A DNA stretch of 64,000 nucleotides from Synechococcus sp. UW140 (GTDB taxonomy: Bacteria; Cyanobacteriota; Cyanobacteriia; PCC-6307; Cyanobiaceae). Each line of letters begins with the position of its first letter. Within the stretch, counting starts at the first letter, position 1. The DNA lies in assembly GCA_945875915.1 (NCBI GenBank), contig CAMCMT010000006.1, positions 1-64,000 on the forward strand, in the 5' to 3' direction. Both the position numbers and the translations under genes were made by a program. Shown piece after piece: positions 1 to 8,985 of this stretch. The notes under the pieces were generated by a model that saw nothing but the letters and a program-made list of their open reading frames with translations, was not told where the DNA came from and made no database searches.

Positions 1-87
1 GTCTGGTCTCGGGAAGGTGGTAGTGCTCCGACCAGAGTCACAGACCAGCCCACCCATTCCCCCGCAAGGGCTCTGAGCAACGGACCG

Positions 88-112
88 TCAGCACCGGCTA
101 CGCCGGTGCTGA
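88..112. repeat. Perfect 11-bp inverted repeat (hairpin)
   Basis: Arms TCAGCACCGGC (88-98) and GCCGGTGCTGA (102-112) pair perfectly around a 3-base loop. No T-tract follows on either strand, so it is not a classical terminator. It lies just before the point where the hsdR-like reading frame opens, next to the in-frame stop at 110-112. It may be a REP-like element or a recombination scar. Confidence 0.6.
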
Positions 113-154
113 GCCCAGGGATTTACACCACTTGGCGGGACGCCCCCCGCCCTG

Positions 155-820
155 GTGGCAGATGGAATCACCGATGTCTTCAAGGTGGCAGGTCTACAGA
201 AACCTGATCTCAGCATCCTTTCGGATACGTTCCTGGCGGAGGTCAGCAAGATCCCCCAGAAGAACCTGGCGGTTGAACTGCTCCAACGGTTGCTAAGGGA
301 AGAGGTCCAGACCCGCTTCAAGACCAACGTGGTGAAGCAGAAGCGGTTCAGTGAACTTCTCCAGGCATCCCTGAACAAATACGCCAACCGCTCGATCGAG
401 GCGGCACAGGTGATCGAAGAACTGATTGCGATGGCAAGGCAGTTTCGTGATGAAGCAGAAAAAGTAGACGCGATGGGGTTGTCGGTTGCCGAGGTTGCCT
501 TCTATGACGCCCTGGCAAACAACCAGTCAGCACACGATTTGATGGGCGATGAGGTGTTGATGAAGATGGCACGGGAACTGGCAGAAAAACTCAGAAACAA
601 CCTCAGCATTGATTGGCAATACAAAGAGAACGTGCGGGCACGACTGCGAACGATGATCAAGGCACTGCTGAAACGCTATAAGTATCCGCCCGATCAGGAG
701 GCAGCAGCGATTGACCTGGTGCTTCAGCAGACAGAAATGATTTCTGAGGAATGGTCTAGAGAGGATCTTGGCAAGAAGATTGAGGCAGTTGTTGCTGATG
801 CTTTGGAAAAGCAGTTCTGA
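155..820 (+). pseudogene. hsdR: 3' remnant of type I restriction enzyme subunit HsdR
   Basis: The 221-residue frame matches the extreme C-terminal helical region of type I restriction endonuclease R subunits. Recognisable segments are PDLSILSDTFLAEV near residue 18, NLAVELLQRLL, AQVIEELI, FYDALANNQSA and NNLSIDWQYKENVRARL. Full HsdR proteins are roughly 800-1100 residues, with nuclease and helicase domains upstream. Here the frame is closed by TGA at 110-112, and the preceding codons (113-154) do not look like HsdR. The GTG at 155 is simply the first usable start. No hsdM or hsdS lies nearby, so this is almost certainly a truncated leftover without restriction activity. A complete gene continuing to the left in another frame cannot be excluded, because only 154 bases precede it. 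Confidence 0.8.
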
Positions 821-827
821 TTGAGAA

Positions 828-1076
828 CTACTCCTCTACAACCTCCAACAGATCCTCAATCCCACAATCCAGCACAGTCACAATCTTCCCCGCCAGATCC
901 AAGGGCAATGAGGACGCCCGCTTGGCATCTGTTCTTGCCAGTCTTGTGATGGTCGTTGCGGCAACACCGATCTCAGTGGCAAGGGCATTCATCGTGATCG
1001 CCTTTTGACCCCGCTCTGCCCGCTTGAGGTTCGCAAGGGCAATCGCTTTTGGCAGTGTGAGTCGGACTTCCTTCAT
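828..1076 (-). CDS. Small helix-turn-helix transcriptional regulator
   Basis: This 82-residue protein has a Cro/CI (XRE)-like core: a helix with ITMNALATEIGV followed by the probable recognition helix AATTITRLAR, then a C-terminal segment (LAGKIVTVLDCGIEDLLEV) typical of short XRE regulators. The ATG at 1076 is preferred to the GTG two codons upstream. It converges on the hsdR remnant with only 7 bases between stop codons. Such regulators often accompany restriction or mobile modules, but its target cannot be read from the sequence. Confidence 0.7.
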   Translation of the reverse strand: MKEVRLTLPKAIALANLKRAERGQKAITMNALATEIGVAATTITRLARTDAKRASSLPLDLAGKIVTVLDCGIEDLLEVVEE

Positions 1077-1448
1077 GGGCACGATAGCTTAAGTATCCAA
1101 CCAAGATAAAACAGCGCCAAAAAGGCTAGATCCAGTATTTCATACGATGAACGCAGTGCTGAAGCCAGCGGGTGTTGAGAAGCCCATGCTCCCAACCCAT
1201 CCCAGAATCCCGAAAGAGCATCAAACTATTGCGTCCAATCTGTGTCCCAGCCACCTGACGACCCTCAACACCGTCTGTGAAATGGTCGTTTCTGCTCTCC
1301 GCAATCCCATGTCTGCCAGTGGGAGCAGCAATCCTTGACGCCGTAGCCTTTGAGGGTGAATTTTGTGGTTCCCCAATGCGAGCCATCACTCCTGCGGGTG
1401 TCGGCGGAATCCCCCTGCCACACTTCATCCAAACCCCACTCAGCAAAA
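1077..1448. other. Gap without a supported gene
   Basis: Only short overlapping frames on both strands occur here, none with a recognisable family or a good start. Base composition is intermediate. It probably contains the promoter of the HTH gene and degraded sequence. Confidence 0.5.
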
Positions 1449-1913
1449 ATGACAAGCACTTATCCTACGGATCCTCAGCAATTTGGAATCCACTTCAGTG
1501 ACAAGGTAACTGCAGGAAACAACAAGCTACTTGCCAGGATAGATAGCAAAAGTATAGCAAAAGCGTCCTCGGTTAGCGGAAGTATATACTTCTACGTAGC
1601 GATTCGTGGCGATGACGGTCTTGGCAAGGAAGAATTAATCAATGATCCATCCGCATTGGAGGCTGCTACCGAGACCCTTGGAATAGAGATAAGGCATGAA
1701 AACAAACACCATCGATGGTCCGCTGGGTTGCCACACGCGTTTAAAATATTGGAATTTGCTGCAACCCACTTAAAACAAAGCAACAATATTGCATCTGGGA
1801 ATATTGGCGTCAATGCTGAACTTAAATGGCGGGACGATCAGGGTCTAGAAAGTATCATTCATCTATCGCAAGGCAAAGATAGTGTCGATTGGCAGGTCAC
1901 GCGATATCTTTAA
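1449..1913 (+). CDS. Hypothetical protein in AT-rich DNA
   Basis: A 154-residue protein starting at ATG 1449; the frame is open further upstream, but those codons look non-coding. It is soluble, with no signal peptide or membrane segment, and is predicted mixed alpha/beta (SGSIYFYVAIRGDD near the start, HRWSAGLPHAFKILEF in the middle). I do not recognise a family. The gene is clearly richer in A+T than the core genes further right, which fits recent acquisition together with the hsdR remnant and HTH gene. Confidence 0.5.
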   Translation: MTSTYPTDPQQFGIHFSDKVTAGNNKLLARIDSKSIAKASSVSGSIYFYVAIRGDDGLGKEELINDPSALEAATETLGIEIRHENKHHRWSAGLPHAFKILEFAATHLKQSNNIASGNIGVNAELKWRDDQGLESIIHLSQGKDSVDWQVTRYL

Positions 1914-2289
1914 TGAAATCATGAATTTGTTTAATTTCAGATAAATTTGCTTGAGGGATAGCGATGTGGTTTTCTGTTGCCGAGGTTGCCTTCTCCTGCG
2001 CCACAGCGGGATTCCCTGTCAAACTCACCTAACCAGTAGCCCCAGCAGAAATGGCAATCGAACATCCTGCGCACCCAAGCAAGTTGCCATCAGATTGAAT
2101 GATGAGATCATGGGGATGGCTTCGGCAATTCAACACTTATTGAGGTCTTAGCTCGGCTTGAGCCAAGAGAGCACTTGAGCGCCGAATCGCGGATCGGACC
2201 CCCTGGGCCGGCTCCTGGGCCATCCATTTCAAGGATTTGACGCAAGAAACGGCAAAATCAGCTAGCATGTTAGAAATCGCAACGTTTCT
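1914..2289. other. Gap holding a copied fragment of the hsdR remnant
   Basis: No gene is supported. Positions 1961-1994 match 470-503 in the hsdR remnant at 31 of 34 bases and include an exact 19-base run (1976-1994 versus 485-503). The copied piece stays open for a few codons (SVAEVAF) before diverging and stopping. Confidence 0.6.
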
Positions 2290-2589
2290 GTGATCAAGGG
2301 TCTTCTGAGTGTTTTGTTTGCGGTGCTCTCCTTCGTTCAAGTGCCCCAATGGGACAACGACTGGACCAAATGCTCCGTTTCTGTTCCTGACACCGCTTGT
2401 CACTGGTACGTGGTGAATCCCGATAACACTTTTGGTAAGGGGTTCAGCTGGATCACTGCTCCGGAGTTTGATGTCGCTGCCTTGAGGGATATTGGCGCTC
2501 AGCACGATCTAACCATCTCCCAGGGCTACCAGACCACTGTGGAACTAATGAATGCCGATTCAGCTGTTAAATACGGCGACGACTATTGA
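2290..2589 (+). CDS. Small secreted hypothetical protein
   Basis: A 99-residue protein with GTG start. The N-terminus (MIKGLLSVLFAVLSFVQV) looks like a short signal peptide or signal anchor. The rest is acidic and contains two Cys (in TKCSV and TACHWY) that could form a disulfide outside the cytoplasm. I do not recognise the family. It stands alone between two gaps, and its coding status rests on the continuous frame and the signal-like start. Confidence 0.4.
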   Translation: MIKGLLSVLFAVLSFVQVPQWDNDWTKCSVSVPDTACHWYVVNPDNTFGKGFSWITAPEFDVAALRDIGAQHDLTISQGYQTTVELMNADSAVKYGDDY

Positions 2590-2935
2590 TCGCCTCGTTC
2601 AACCACGTAATCACCATTCTGTTGGGCATTAATATATCTTCTGTGGGTGGGTAATCGGGCTACGGACCAAAGAACGCATCTTTTATTTTCTTGATAGGTA
2701 TTCACTTTGTCAAGGCTGTGTAGATTGAAATAATGTACCTGATGTGATCAATTTAAGTGGCCCTGGAGACTGCATGCATCAGCAAATCTTGACTAATCAA
2801 GTGATAATCCTTTGCGGCATCCGCTTTGGAGAATCGTATTTTTTGCAGTTAAAAGGTATCTTGATTTAGTTGGTAACTGTGCAAGTGCTGAGAAATATCC
2901 GGATATCGTCGAACACGAATGGCTTTTGCATTTAG
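2590..2935. other. AT-rich intergenic region
   Basis: About 345 bases without a plausible frame, between two gene ends. I see no clear terminator or repeat. Confidence 0.5.
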
Positions 2936-3463
2936 CTACGCGAATGTGATTTTGCCGTGAATTTCTACGGTAAGCAATTCAATCCTTTCGCTGAATTGCT
3001 GTATGGTTGCCGTCAATTTATTGTTATCTTCTAATAGTCGAAGTAATTGCTTTGACTGATCCAATGCAAGGCTCTGCTCTTTTTGCATTTGATAGGCAAT
3101 TTCCTCCCAGTGCAAGGCATCTGCTTCCGAACGTGCTTTGTCTCTGTCTGCTTGCCTGGTCTGGGCGAGCAATATCAGTGGAGCAGCGTATGCCGCCTGC
3201 AAGCTAAACGCGAGATTGAGTAAAATAAACGGATATTTATCAAATCCGGAAGAACTATGTGCATTGTATCCAATCCAGAATATCACGATGATTGTCTGTG
3301 AAATCAGAAAGAAGGGTGTCCCAAAGAATCTGGCAAAACGCTCTGCTCCCTTTGCGAACCAGTTCCCTCCGAAAACTGCCGATAAATGAATGTGCTCTGC
3401 TAGGAATCTTAAATGATGGGGAGGATTTTGTTTTTGATTGATCACAGTTAAATATACATCCAT
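2936..3463 (-). CDS. DUF1003 family membrane protein
   Basis: A 175-residue protein that follows the DUF1003 pattern: an N-terminal segment with FGGNWFAKGAERFARFFGTP, a first membrane helix (FFLISQTIIVIFWIGYNA), the FDKYPFILLNLAFSLQAAYA motif forming a second helix, then APLILLAQTRQADRD and a charged coiled-coil C-terminus (about residues 110-170). The start at 3463 is the ATG just ahead of the conserved region. These are inner-membrane proteins of unknown function. The gene is AT-richer than the core genome, like its neighbours to the left. Confidence 0.85.
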   Translation of the reverse strand: MDVYLTVINQKQNPPHHLRFLAEHIHLSAVFGGNWFAKGAERFARFFGTPFFLISQTIIVIFWIGYNAHSSSGFDKYPFILLNLAFSLQAAYAAPLILLAQTRQADRDKARSEADALHWEEIAYQMQKEQSLALDQSKQLLRLLEDNNKLTATIQQFSERIELLTVEIHGKITFA

Positions 3464-4025
3464 TTTGATTCTATGTGTATTCGGCAAGCAAGTTAAGTAG
3501 CGGTCTGATCTAAGTGGCTTTGATTTGCTTGGACTGCAAGGAGTGAAACAACCAGTCAAGGTGGAGTCAGGCAGTCGATTTACGGGTCGCCCAGCGCCGC
3601 TGACTTTCAGAACGTTGCCACTGCTTGGCTGCCCATCTGGCAGTCTTAATCAGCGGTGGCTGCCGCGGTTCAACTGGGGCATCATCCGGCCAATAGATCC
3701 AGATAGCCACCGGTTGATGGCAGCAACGCGTCGACCATGACCAGCGTCGTGGATGGCATAAACGGGCTCGTTCGCAGACGCCTGTCCGCTGACGACGGGG
3801 AGAACCAACGGCTGCCTGCGGCGCTTGCTGATCCGCTCCCTGAGGCAAGCCCTACTTACTAGATCGGCTGCAATGCCATGGTCCTCGTGTGCGGCGCCAT
3901 CCCAGGCCCGCCGCTGGGTTGCCGCAGCGACGCATTGTCATGGTCTCAAGCCCCCGGTTGTACAAATTAAAGGGGTGACATCTTTCCTGAAACCGGGGGG
4001 CCTTAGAGGGCCAAGCGGGACAGGG
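3464..4025. other. Gap with possible mobile-element remnant
   Basis: About 560 bases with only broken frames. An inverted repeat of 9 bases, CCCCCGGTT (3951-3959) and AACCGGGGG (3991-3999), encloses an AT-rich stretch and resembles an insertion-sequence end or a weak hairpin. No intact transposase was found on either strand. Confidence 0.4.
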
Positions 4026-4637
4026 TTAAAAGCTGGCAGTCGCCTGCCACCGTTGGCCGTCGGCAGCGGCTGCCTCGCAGCGCACGCTCCGGCCCTCGAC
4101 CCGGCAGCTGCCGCTCGCCAGCCAGGCCTTGGGCAGGCCTTGGGCCAGGCCCCGGCCATCGAAGCTGCGCTCGCTCACCGTGCTCACCACCGTGCTGAGC
4201 GGGCCGGCCAGCTGGCAGTGACCCTGCAGGCAAACCAGGGGCGGGCTATTGGGTTGAAGCAGCCCCACCAGGATCAGCTGGTTGAGGCTGTCTTTCTGGG
4301 CGCCAGGGGCGATGAAGCGAACCGTTAGCAGGCCCTCGAGCTGTTGCTCTAGTTGCACCTGCTGGCAATTGCTTGGGGGTGATTCGGCCAGGTTGCGGCT
4401 GCAGCTGCGGGTGCCGCTCTGCCAGGAGCCGAAGCCCCCATCCCGGCCCGCAGGCACCCGGTTACTGGCCGCCTGCCCTTGGCCGTTGGCCGTGCTGGTG
4501 GAGGGCTGGGCAAGGGCCTGGGGGGGGCTGGAGAGCAGGGCCAGGCTGGCGAGACCGAGACCCAGCCGGGCCCAGAGCGTGGTGTCCGGTCCTGTGGGGC
4601 TCAATAGCCCGAATCTGCTACGCAGATCCCCTCGCAA
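4026..4637 (-). CDS. Secreted hypothetical protein
   Basis: A 203-residue protein with a typical signal peptide: charged start, hydrophobic stretch LGLGLASLALL, then SSPPQALA followed by a likely cleavage site near residue 43. The mature part is rich in Ser, Gln and Cys (NCQQVQLEQQLEG, LQGHCQLAG, GSCRVEGRSVRCEA), suggesting disulfides in the periplasm. I do not recognise a domain; it looks like a lineage-specific picocyanobacterial protein. The open frame begins at a TTG (4637), so the true start is uncertain. Confidence 0.65.
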   Translation of the reverse strand: MRGDLRSRFGLLSPTGPDTTLWARLGLGLASLALLSSPPQALAQPSTSTANGQGQAASNRVPAGRDGGFGSWQSGTRSCSRNLAESPPSNCQQVQLEQQLEGLLTVRFIAPGAQKDSLNQLILVGLLQPNSPPLVCLQGHCQLAGPLSTVVSTVSERSFDGRGLAQGLPKAWLASGSCRVEGRSVRCEAAAADGQRWQATASF

Positions 4638-4814
4638 CTGAGTCCATTGTTGGCCGTGCGGCCGCAGTGGTGGCAGAGCACGCGATCCCGGGGGGCTGGT
4701 AGCGAGATCTTCGCCGGGTTCGCTCCCCCTCCCGGACCTGGGCCTGGACCTGGGGGCTGGCCTGGACCAGGCAGCTGAGAATGCACCGAAACTGGGGCCA
4801 TGGAAGGATTAATC

Positions 4815-5789
4815 ATGGCAAGTGAGCCGGCTTCCCTGCCGTCCATCGGTGTCGGCACCTGGGCCTGGGGTAACCAGTTCCTTTGGGGCTACGACCCCGC
4901 CTTGGATCACCAGTTGGCGGCCACGTTCCGGCGCTGCCTCGACCTGGATCTCTGTTTTTTCGACACCGCCGATTCCTATGGGACCGGCCGCTGGAACGGC
5001 CGTAGCGAGCAGTTGCTGGGTCAGTTCGCCGCTGCCTTGCCGCCCGCCCAACGGTCCCGCTGTTGCATCGCCACCAAGCTGGCCCCGTTCCCCTGGCGCC
5101 TCGGCCGGCGCGGTTTTGATCGCGCCTTCAGGGCGTCTAGGCAGCGCCTCCAGGGCAAGCTCGATCGGGTGCAGTTGCATTGGAGCACCGCCCGCTATGC
5201 CCCCTGGCAGGAGCCACCCCTGTTGCGGGGCTTGGCCGATCTGGTGCGCAGCGGCCAGGTGGCCAGCCTGGGCCTCTCCAACCTCGGGCCGATCCGGCTG
5301 CGCCAGGTGGTGGCCCAACTGGCAGACCAGGGGGTGACCGTGGCCAGCCTGCAGGTGCAACTGTCGTTGCTGGCTCCTGAGGCCGTGGCTCCCGGCGGTG
5401 TAGCCCAGGTTTGCCAGGAGCTGGGCATTCAATTGATTGCCTATAGCCCCCTGGCCCTGGGACTGCTGGCCCGGGCGCCCCGCCAGGCCGCCACCGAGCC
5501 TAAGGGTCCTCGGGGCAGCCTGTTTCGGCGCCTCAAACCGGGTCTGGGGCCCCTGCTCGACACCATGGCTTCGATCGCCGCTGGCCATGGCAGCGACCTG
5601 GCGGCGGTGGCCCTGAATTGGTGCCGGGCCCATGGGGCCATGCCGATTCCCGGTTTGCGCCGGCCTGACCAGGTGGACTCGGCGGCGGCGGCGTGCCGTT
5701 GGCAGCTCAGCCTGGCGGAACGCCAGCGGCTCGATCAGCTCGTGCTGACCGGCCCCCGCATGCCGAGCAACCCTTTCCAGAGCCGTTGA
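4815..5789 (+). CDS. Aldo/keto reductase
   Basis: A 324-residue NADPH-dependent oxidoreductase of the aldo/keto reductase superfamily (TIM barrel). Visible elements: GVGTWAWG at the first strand, DTADSYG with the catalytic Asp and Tyr, ATKLAPFPW with the catalytic Lys, VQLHW at the usual His position, SLGLSNLGP, AYSPLALGLL, and the C-terminal PIPGLRRPDQV cofactor region. ATG 4815 is chosen over ATG 4800 because GGAAGG at 4802-4807 lies at ribosome-binding distance from it. The substrate cannot be deduced. Similar enzymes are common in cyanobacteria. Confidence 0.88.
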   Translation: MASEPASLPSIGVGTWAWGNQFLWGYDPALDHQLAATFRRCLDLDLCFFDTADSYGTGRWNGRSEQLLGQFAAALPPAQRSRCCIATKLAPFPWRLGRRGFDRAFRASRQRLQGKLDRVQLHWSTARYAPWQEPPLLRGLADLVRSGQVASLGLSNLGPIRLRQVVAQLADQGVTVASLQVQLSLLAPEAVAPGGVAQVCQELGIQLIAYSPLALGLLARAPRQAATEPKGPRGSLFRRLKPGLGPLLDTMASIAAGHGSDLAAVALNWCRAHGAMPIPGLRRPDQVDSAAAACRWQLSLAERQRLDQLVLTGPRMPSNPFQSR

Positions 5790-5855
5790 GATGGGCTGTT
5801 GCAGCAACCACGACCCCGCTGCTTGCTCGGGCTAGTCCGCCTGGGCGGCCCAGGG

Positions 5856-6701
5856 TTACGGCTGACTGGGTCTGGCCAGGGCCGTGGAGGGATCCGGGCT
5901 CAACACCACGGGCAAGGGTTGGCGCTCGTTCTCCGCACTGGGGGCATGGCGCACCACATTGAAATTGCGGGGTGCCAGTGGCCTTGCGGCCAGGGTCGGC
6001 CCGGCGTCCAGGCCTAGTTGGGATTGATCCTCTCCGTTTAACCGTTCCCCCTGGGCGTGCCCTGAACCAGCCAAATCGGCGTAAGCCGGATCCGGGTCGC
6101 CATCAACGGCCGCTGAGCCATCGGGGGCTGTGGCGGTGTCGGGGTCCAGCTTGAGGCCGGTCTCCAGTTCCAGGATGCACACCGCTTCCTGCAGCAGAGA
6201 ATCGAAGGTGGCCCCCGACAAGCGGTGACGGGCCAGCTCCAGGAAGGCGCGGCTCAGGGATTCGCCAGCGGCGGCCTTGAGCGCCGGATTGGAGCGTCGT
6301 TGCTCCTGCTCGTCGTCCACCGCCCGGATGAAGCGCTCGGTGACATCCCGTTTGGTCGAGGCGCGGATGATCGTTTCCTGCTCGAGCTGGGAGAGGTTGA
6401 TCTGCTGTTGAAGTTCTTCGATGCGGCGGTTCAGGCTTTCAAGCACCTCACGGGCTTCGCGCACCACATTGCAGAGCTGGCCATCGGAGAGGCGGGGTAG
6501 GTCGGCCACAAAGACCTTGCCGTGGTCCCGCAGGGCTAGGAAGGTGGCCCGCGCACCGCCGCGCATGGGTTGTTGGGGATCGCGGGGGCTGAGGGCGCGG
6601 TTGGGCGGGATCGGACCAGCGGAGCTACGGCGCCGAGTTAAGCGATTGACCCCGTCGGATGGTCCGGGGGCCAGGGGCCTGGTGATCGGTCTATTAAGCA
6701 T
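5856..6701 (-). CDS. Conserved cyanobacterial hypothetical protein
   Basis: A 281-residue soluble protein. The N-terminal 50 residues are Pro/Arg rich. Residues about 60-125 form a helical region with coiled-coil character (CNVVREAREVLESLNRRIEELQQQ). A further helical segment (SRAFLELARHRLSGATFDSLLQEAV) precedes a low-complexity acidic and Pro-rich tail. I do not recognise a catalytic domain; architecture and location beside purM suggest a picocyanobacterial conserved protein. The start at ATG 6701 is the first in frame. Confidence 0.65.
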   Translation of the reverse strand: MLNRPITRPLAPGPSDGVNRLTRRRSSAGPIPPNRALSPRDPQQPMRGGARATFLALRDHGKVFVADLPRLSDGQLCNVVREAREVLESLNRRIEELQQQINLSQLEQETIIRASTKRDVTERFIRAVDDEQEQRRSNPALKAAAGESLSRAFLELARHRLSGATFDSLLQEAVCILELETGLKLDPDTATAPDGSAAVDGDPDPAYADLAGSGHAQGERLNGEDQSQLGLDAGPTLAARPLAPRNFNVVRHAPSAENERQPLPVVLSPDPSTALARPSQP

Positions 6702-6865
6702 CTCGAACCTCTATGGGGATTGTCTCGCGGACAACTGACTGCAAATCCGGTTGGGATCTGCCGCGTTAACCAAGAACCTTAACCAATCCATTGCCAAAAC
6801 CCCCTGCCGTAGGAGGGGACTGCTGGGGGCCTGATCTGGGCGGTTTTGAGGGTTGCTAGCTGCCT

Positions 6866-7903
6866 TTAAGCGGGCAGTCCTAACAAGCGTGCGGCTCCGT
6901 CCGCCGCTCCGGGCTCCACCACGCCAAGCCGCCAGGCCTGGTGCCCCTGATCGGCGCAGACCTGGAGTGCCTGCGCCACGGCCGCCTCGGGCAGCACCAG
7001 GCAGTAGCCGACGCCCAGGTTGAAGGTGTGCCAGAGGTCGGCTTCGGGCACCTCTCCTTTTTCTTGTAACCAACGGAACAGCTGCGGCCGCTCCCAGCTA
7101 GCCGGATCGATGCGGGCCTGGAGTCCGGCTGGCAGGCAGCGGGGCAGGTTTTCGGGCAACCCTCCACCGGTGATGTGGGCCATGCCATGCAGGGGGATGG
7201 CAGCGCCCAGCAGGGCTTGCACCAGGGAGCCGTAGAGGCGGGTGGGGGTGAGCAGGCTCTCGATCACCGCCGGACCGCCGGGGCTGAGCTCGCTGGCCCC
7301 GTCGACTTGGTGGGCCTCCAGGATTTTGCGCACCAGGCTGAAGCCATTGCTGTGGACGCCGCTGCTGGCTACGGCAACGATCTGATCTCCGGCCACCACA
7401 GCGCGGCCATCAATCAGGGCGTCTTCCTCCACCACCGCCACACAGAAGCCGGCCAGGTCGTAGCGACCGGGGCCATAGAAGCCGGGCATTTCGGCGGTTT
7501 CACCGCCCAGCAGGGCGCAGCCACTCTGGCGGCAGCCATCGGCGATTCCCTCCACCACGGCCGCCATCGCCTCCGGGCTGAGCTTGCCGGTGGCCAGGTA
7601 GTCGAGAAAGAAGAGGGGCTGGGCCCCGCTGGTGATCACGTCGTTGACGCACATGGCCACCAGGTCGATGCCGACGCCGTGGTGGCCGCCATGGGCCTGG
7701 GCCAGTTCGAGCTTGGTGCCCACCCCATCGGTGCCCGCCACCAGCAGGGGCTTGCTGAGGCCCGCCGGCAGCCGGCAGAGGCCGCCGAAGCCGCCCAGGC
7801 CGCCAAGAACCTCTGGCCGGCGGGTGGACTCAACGCTGGAGCGGATACGTTCGACAAAGGCCCGTCCCGCCACCACGTCCACGCCGGCTGTGCGGTAGTC
7901 CAT
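6866..7903 (-). CDS. purM: Phosphoribosylformylglycinamidine cyclo-ligase (AIR synthetase)
   Basis: PurM makes 5-aminoimidazole ribonucleotide from FGAM with ATP, the fifth step of purine synthesis. The 345-residue protein has the family hallmarks: [12 protein letters not shown] at the start, [15 protein letters not shown], the [15 protein letters not shown]-binding loop, [49 protein letters not shown] and [14 protein letters not shown] 7903 matches the usual N-terminus; a TTG ten codons upstream is a less likely start. It is followed on the same strand by the unknown protein at 5856. Confidence 0.97.
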   Translation of the reverse strand: MDYRTAGVDVVAGRAFVERIRSSVESTRRPEVLGGLGGFGGLCRLPAGLSKPLLVAGTDGVGTKLELAQAHGGHHGVGIDLVAMCVNDVITSGAQPLFFLDYLATGKLSPEAMAAVVEGIADGCRQSGCALLGGETAEMPGFYGPGRYDLAGFCVAVVEEDALIDGRAVVAGDQIVAVASSGVHSNGFSLVRKILEAHQVDGASELSPGGPAVIESLLTPTRLYGSLVQALLGAAIPLHGMAHITGGGLPENLPRCLPAGLQARIDPASWERPQLFRWLQEKGEVPEADLWHTFNLGVGYCLVLPEAAVAQALQVCADQGHQAWRLGVVEPGAADGAARLLGLPA

Positions 7904-8317
7904 TCCAGAGCTGCTGTTGGCACGATCCTGCAACGGCGTGCCGCGCCCTTGGGCGTGCGGATCGGCCCCATGGGTGTCCAGGCGGTGGACGGTTGGCCGA
8001 TTGGCCCCCGTTGCGATCAGCTTGGCTTATGAGCGTCATCGGACTTGCTGATCCGTCGCCCGTTGACGTCGGGGGCAGAACGTAGGCAGGGCCTTGGATC
8101 GTGCTTTAGATAGTGAATACTGATCAATCTTTGTGCCGCAAATATGACCAAAACCTCCAGGCAAATCGGGTTAACTTTGCCGGGTCGTCAATTCCCGATA
8201 GGAACTTCGCCGTCAGTTCATCACAGCTTCTTTTCCAAAATGCTGTCTTGAACACTACGCAGACAGGTCACAACTTCAAGTGTGGCTGCTGCTTTTGAAC
8301 GGCGAGTTTCGCCTGTT
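7904..8317. promoter_or_regulatory. Divergent intergenic region purM / rlpA
   Basis: About 410 bases separate the two divergent starts. The half nearer rlpA (about 8100-8290) is unusually AT-rich for this neighbourhood and has no convincing frame. It should hold both promoters and a fairly long rlpA leader. I see no named riboswitch or small-RNA motif. Confidence 0.45.
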
Positions 8318-8896
8318 ATGTGCCGATCCATCTTCCTGAGTGGCATTGCCCTCCTGATTTCCGGTAGTAGCGTTGTCTCCCCTGCCCTGGCTGCTTCCAC
8401 CCGGGCAGTTCAGACTGCCGATGCCCTCGCCAGCCAGCAGCCTTCTTTGTTGGCTGACCCTGCCGAGGCTTCCCAGGCCTACGAACCGGAATCCAGTGAT
8501 CTCGCCATCCGCGAGGTGCAGCCCATCCAGGTCCAGGACCAGCAACCGGGCAATCCCCTGGTTCCCAGCCAGCCGATCGCCGCCTCTTCCAACCGCCAAG
8601 TCCGCAGCGTCACCACGGGCGAAGCCAGCTGGTACGGCCCCGGTTTCTACGGCGGTCGCACTGCCAACGGCGACGTGCTCCGCCGCGGTGACTTCACCGC
8701 AGCCCACCGCAGCCTTCCCTTCGGTACCAAGGTGCGGGTCACCAACCTCTGGAACGGCCGCATCGCCGTGGTTCGGATCAATGACCGCGGCCCCTTTGTG
8801 GGCCACCGCGTGATTGATCTCGGCCCAGGAGCCGCCAGCCACCTCGGTCTGGTTGCCAGTGGTGTGGCCTCAGTACGCCTTGAAGTGCTGCGCTGA
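8318..8896 (+). CDS. rlpA: RlpA-like septal ring lytic transglycosylase / double-psi beta-barrel protein
   Basis: A 192-residue secreted protein. The N-terminus (MCRSIFLSGIALLISG ... SPALA) is a signal peptide and supports ATG 8318 over the GTG at 8282. After a linker rich in Ser, Gln and Pro comes the double-psi beta-barrel domain of the RlpA family (about residues 105-192): GEASWYGPGFYGGRTANG, TAAHRSLPFGTKVRVTN, VRINDRGPFV and RVIDLGPGAA. RlpA proteins act on peptidoglycan in the periplasm. No SPOR domain is present, as is common in cyanobacteria. A terminator follows directly. Confidence 0.9.
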   Translation: MCRSIFLSGIALLISGSSVVSPALAASTRAVQTADALASQQPSLLADPAEASQAYEPESSDLAIREVQPIQVQDQQPGNPLVPSQPIAASSNRQVRSVTTGEASWYGPGFYGGRTANGDVLRRGDFTAAHRSLPFGTKVRVTNLWNGRIAVVRINDRGPFVGHRVIDLGPGAASHLGLVASGVASVRLEVLR

Positions 8897-8931
8897 GTCC
8901 TGGTCGCCCTGATCCGATCACGAACCCCCTT

Positions 8932-8960
8932 GCCCATCCGTCTTTGACGGGTGGGCTTTT
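8932..8960 (+). terminator. Rho-independent terminator after rlpA
   Basis: GCCCATCCGTC (8932-8942) pairs with GACGGGTGGGC (8946-8956), with one T-G wobble, around a TTT loop, followed by TTTT. It lies 35 bases after the rlpA stop codon. Confidence 0.88.
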
Positions 8961-8985
8961 CAATAGGGGAGTTCTGGGGGTTGCC

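Noticed and set aside
1265-1459. Short reverse frame (DSADTRRSDGSHWG region) considered as a gene
   Set aside because: Overlaps other equally good short frames, no start signal and no family.
3567-3848. Reverse frame rich in Arg and Trp, considered as a transposase piece
   Set aside because: No DDE motif or recognisable transposase segment; several frames are equally open here.
4809-5807. Long reverse-strand frame (332 codons) opposite the aldo/keto reductase
   Set aside because: It is a GC-rich shadow: the forward frame has clear catalytic motifs, and the reverse translation is Gln/Gly/His-rich without any family.
7175-8032. Forward frame of 285 codons across purM
   Set aside because: Antisense shadow of purM, rich in Ala, Gly and His; no start signal and no homology.
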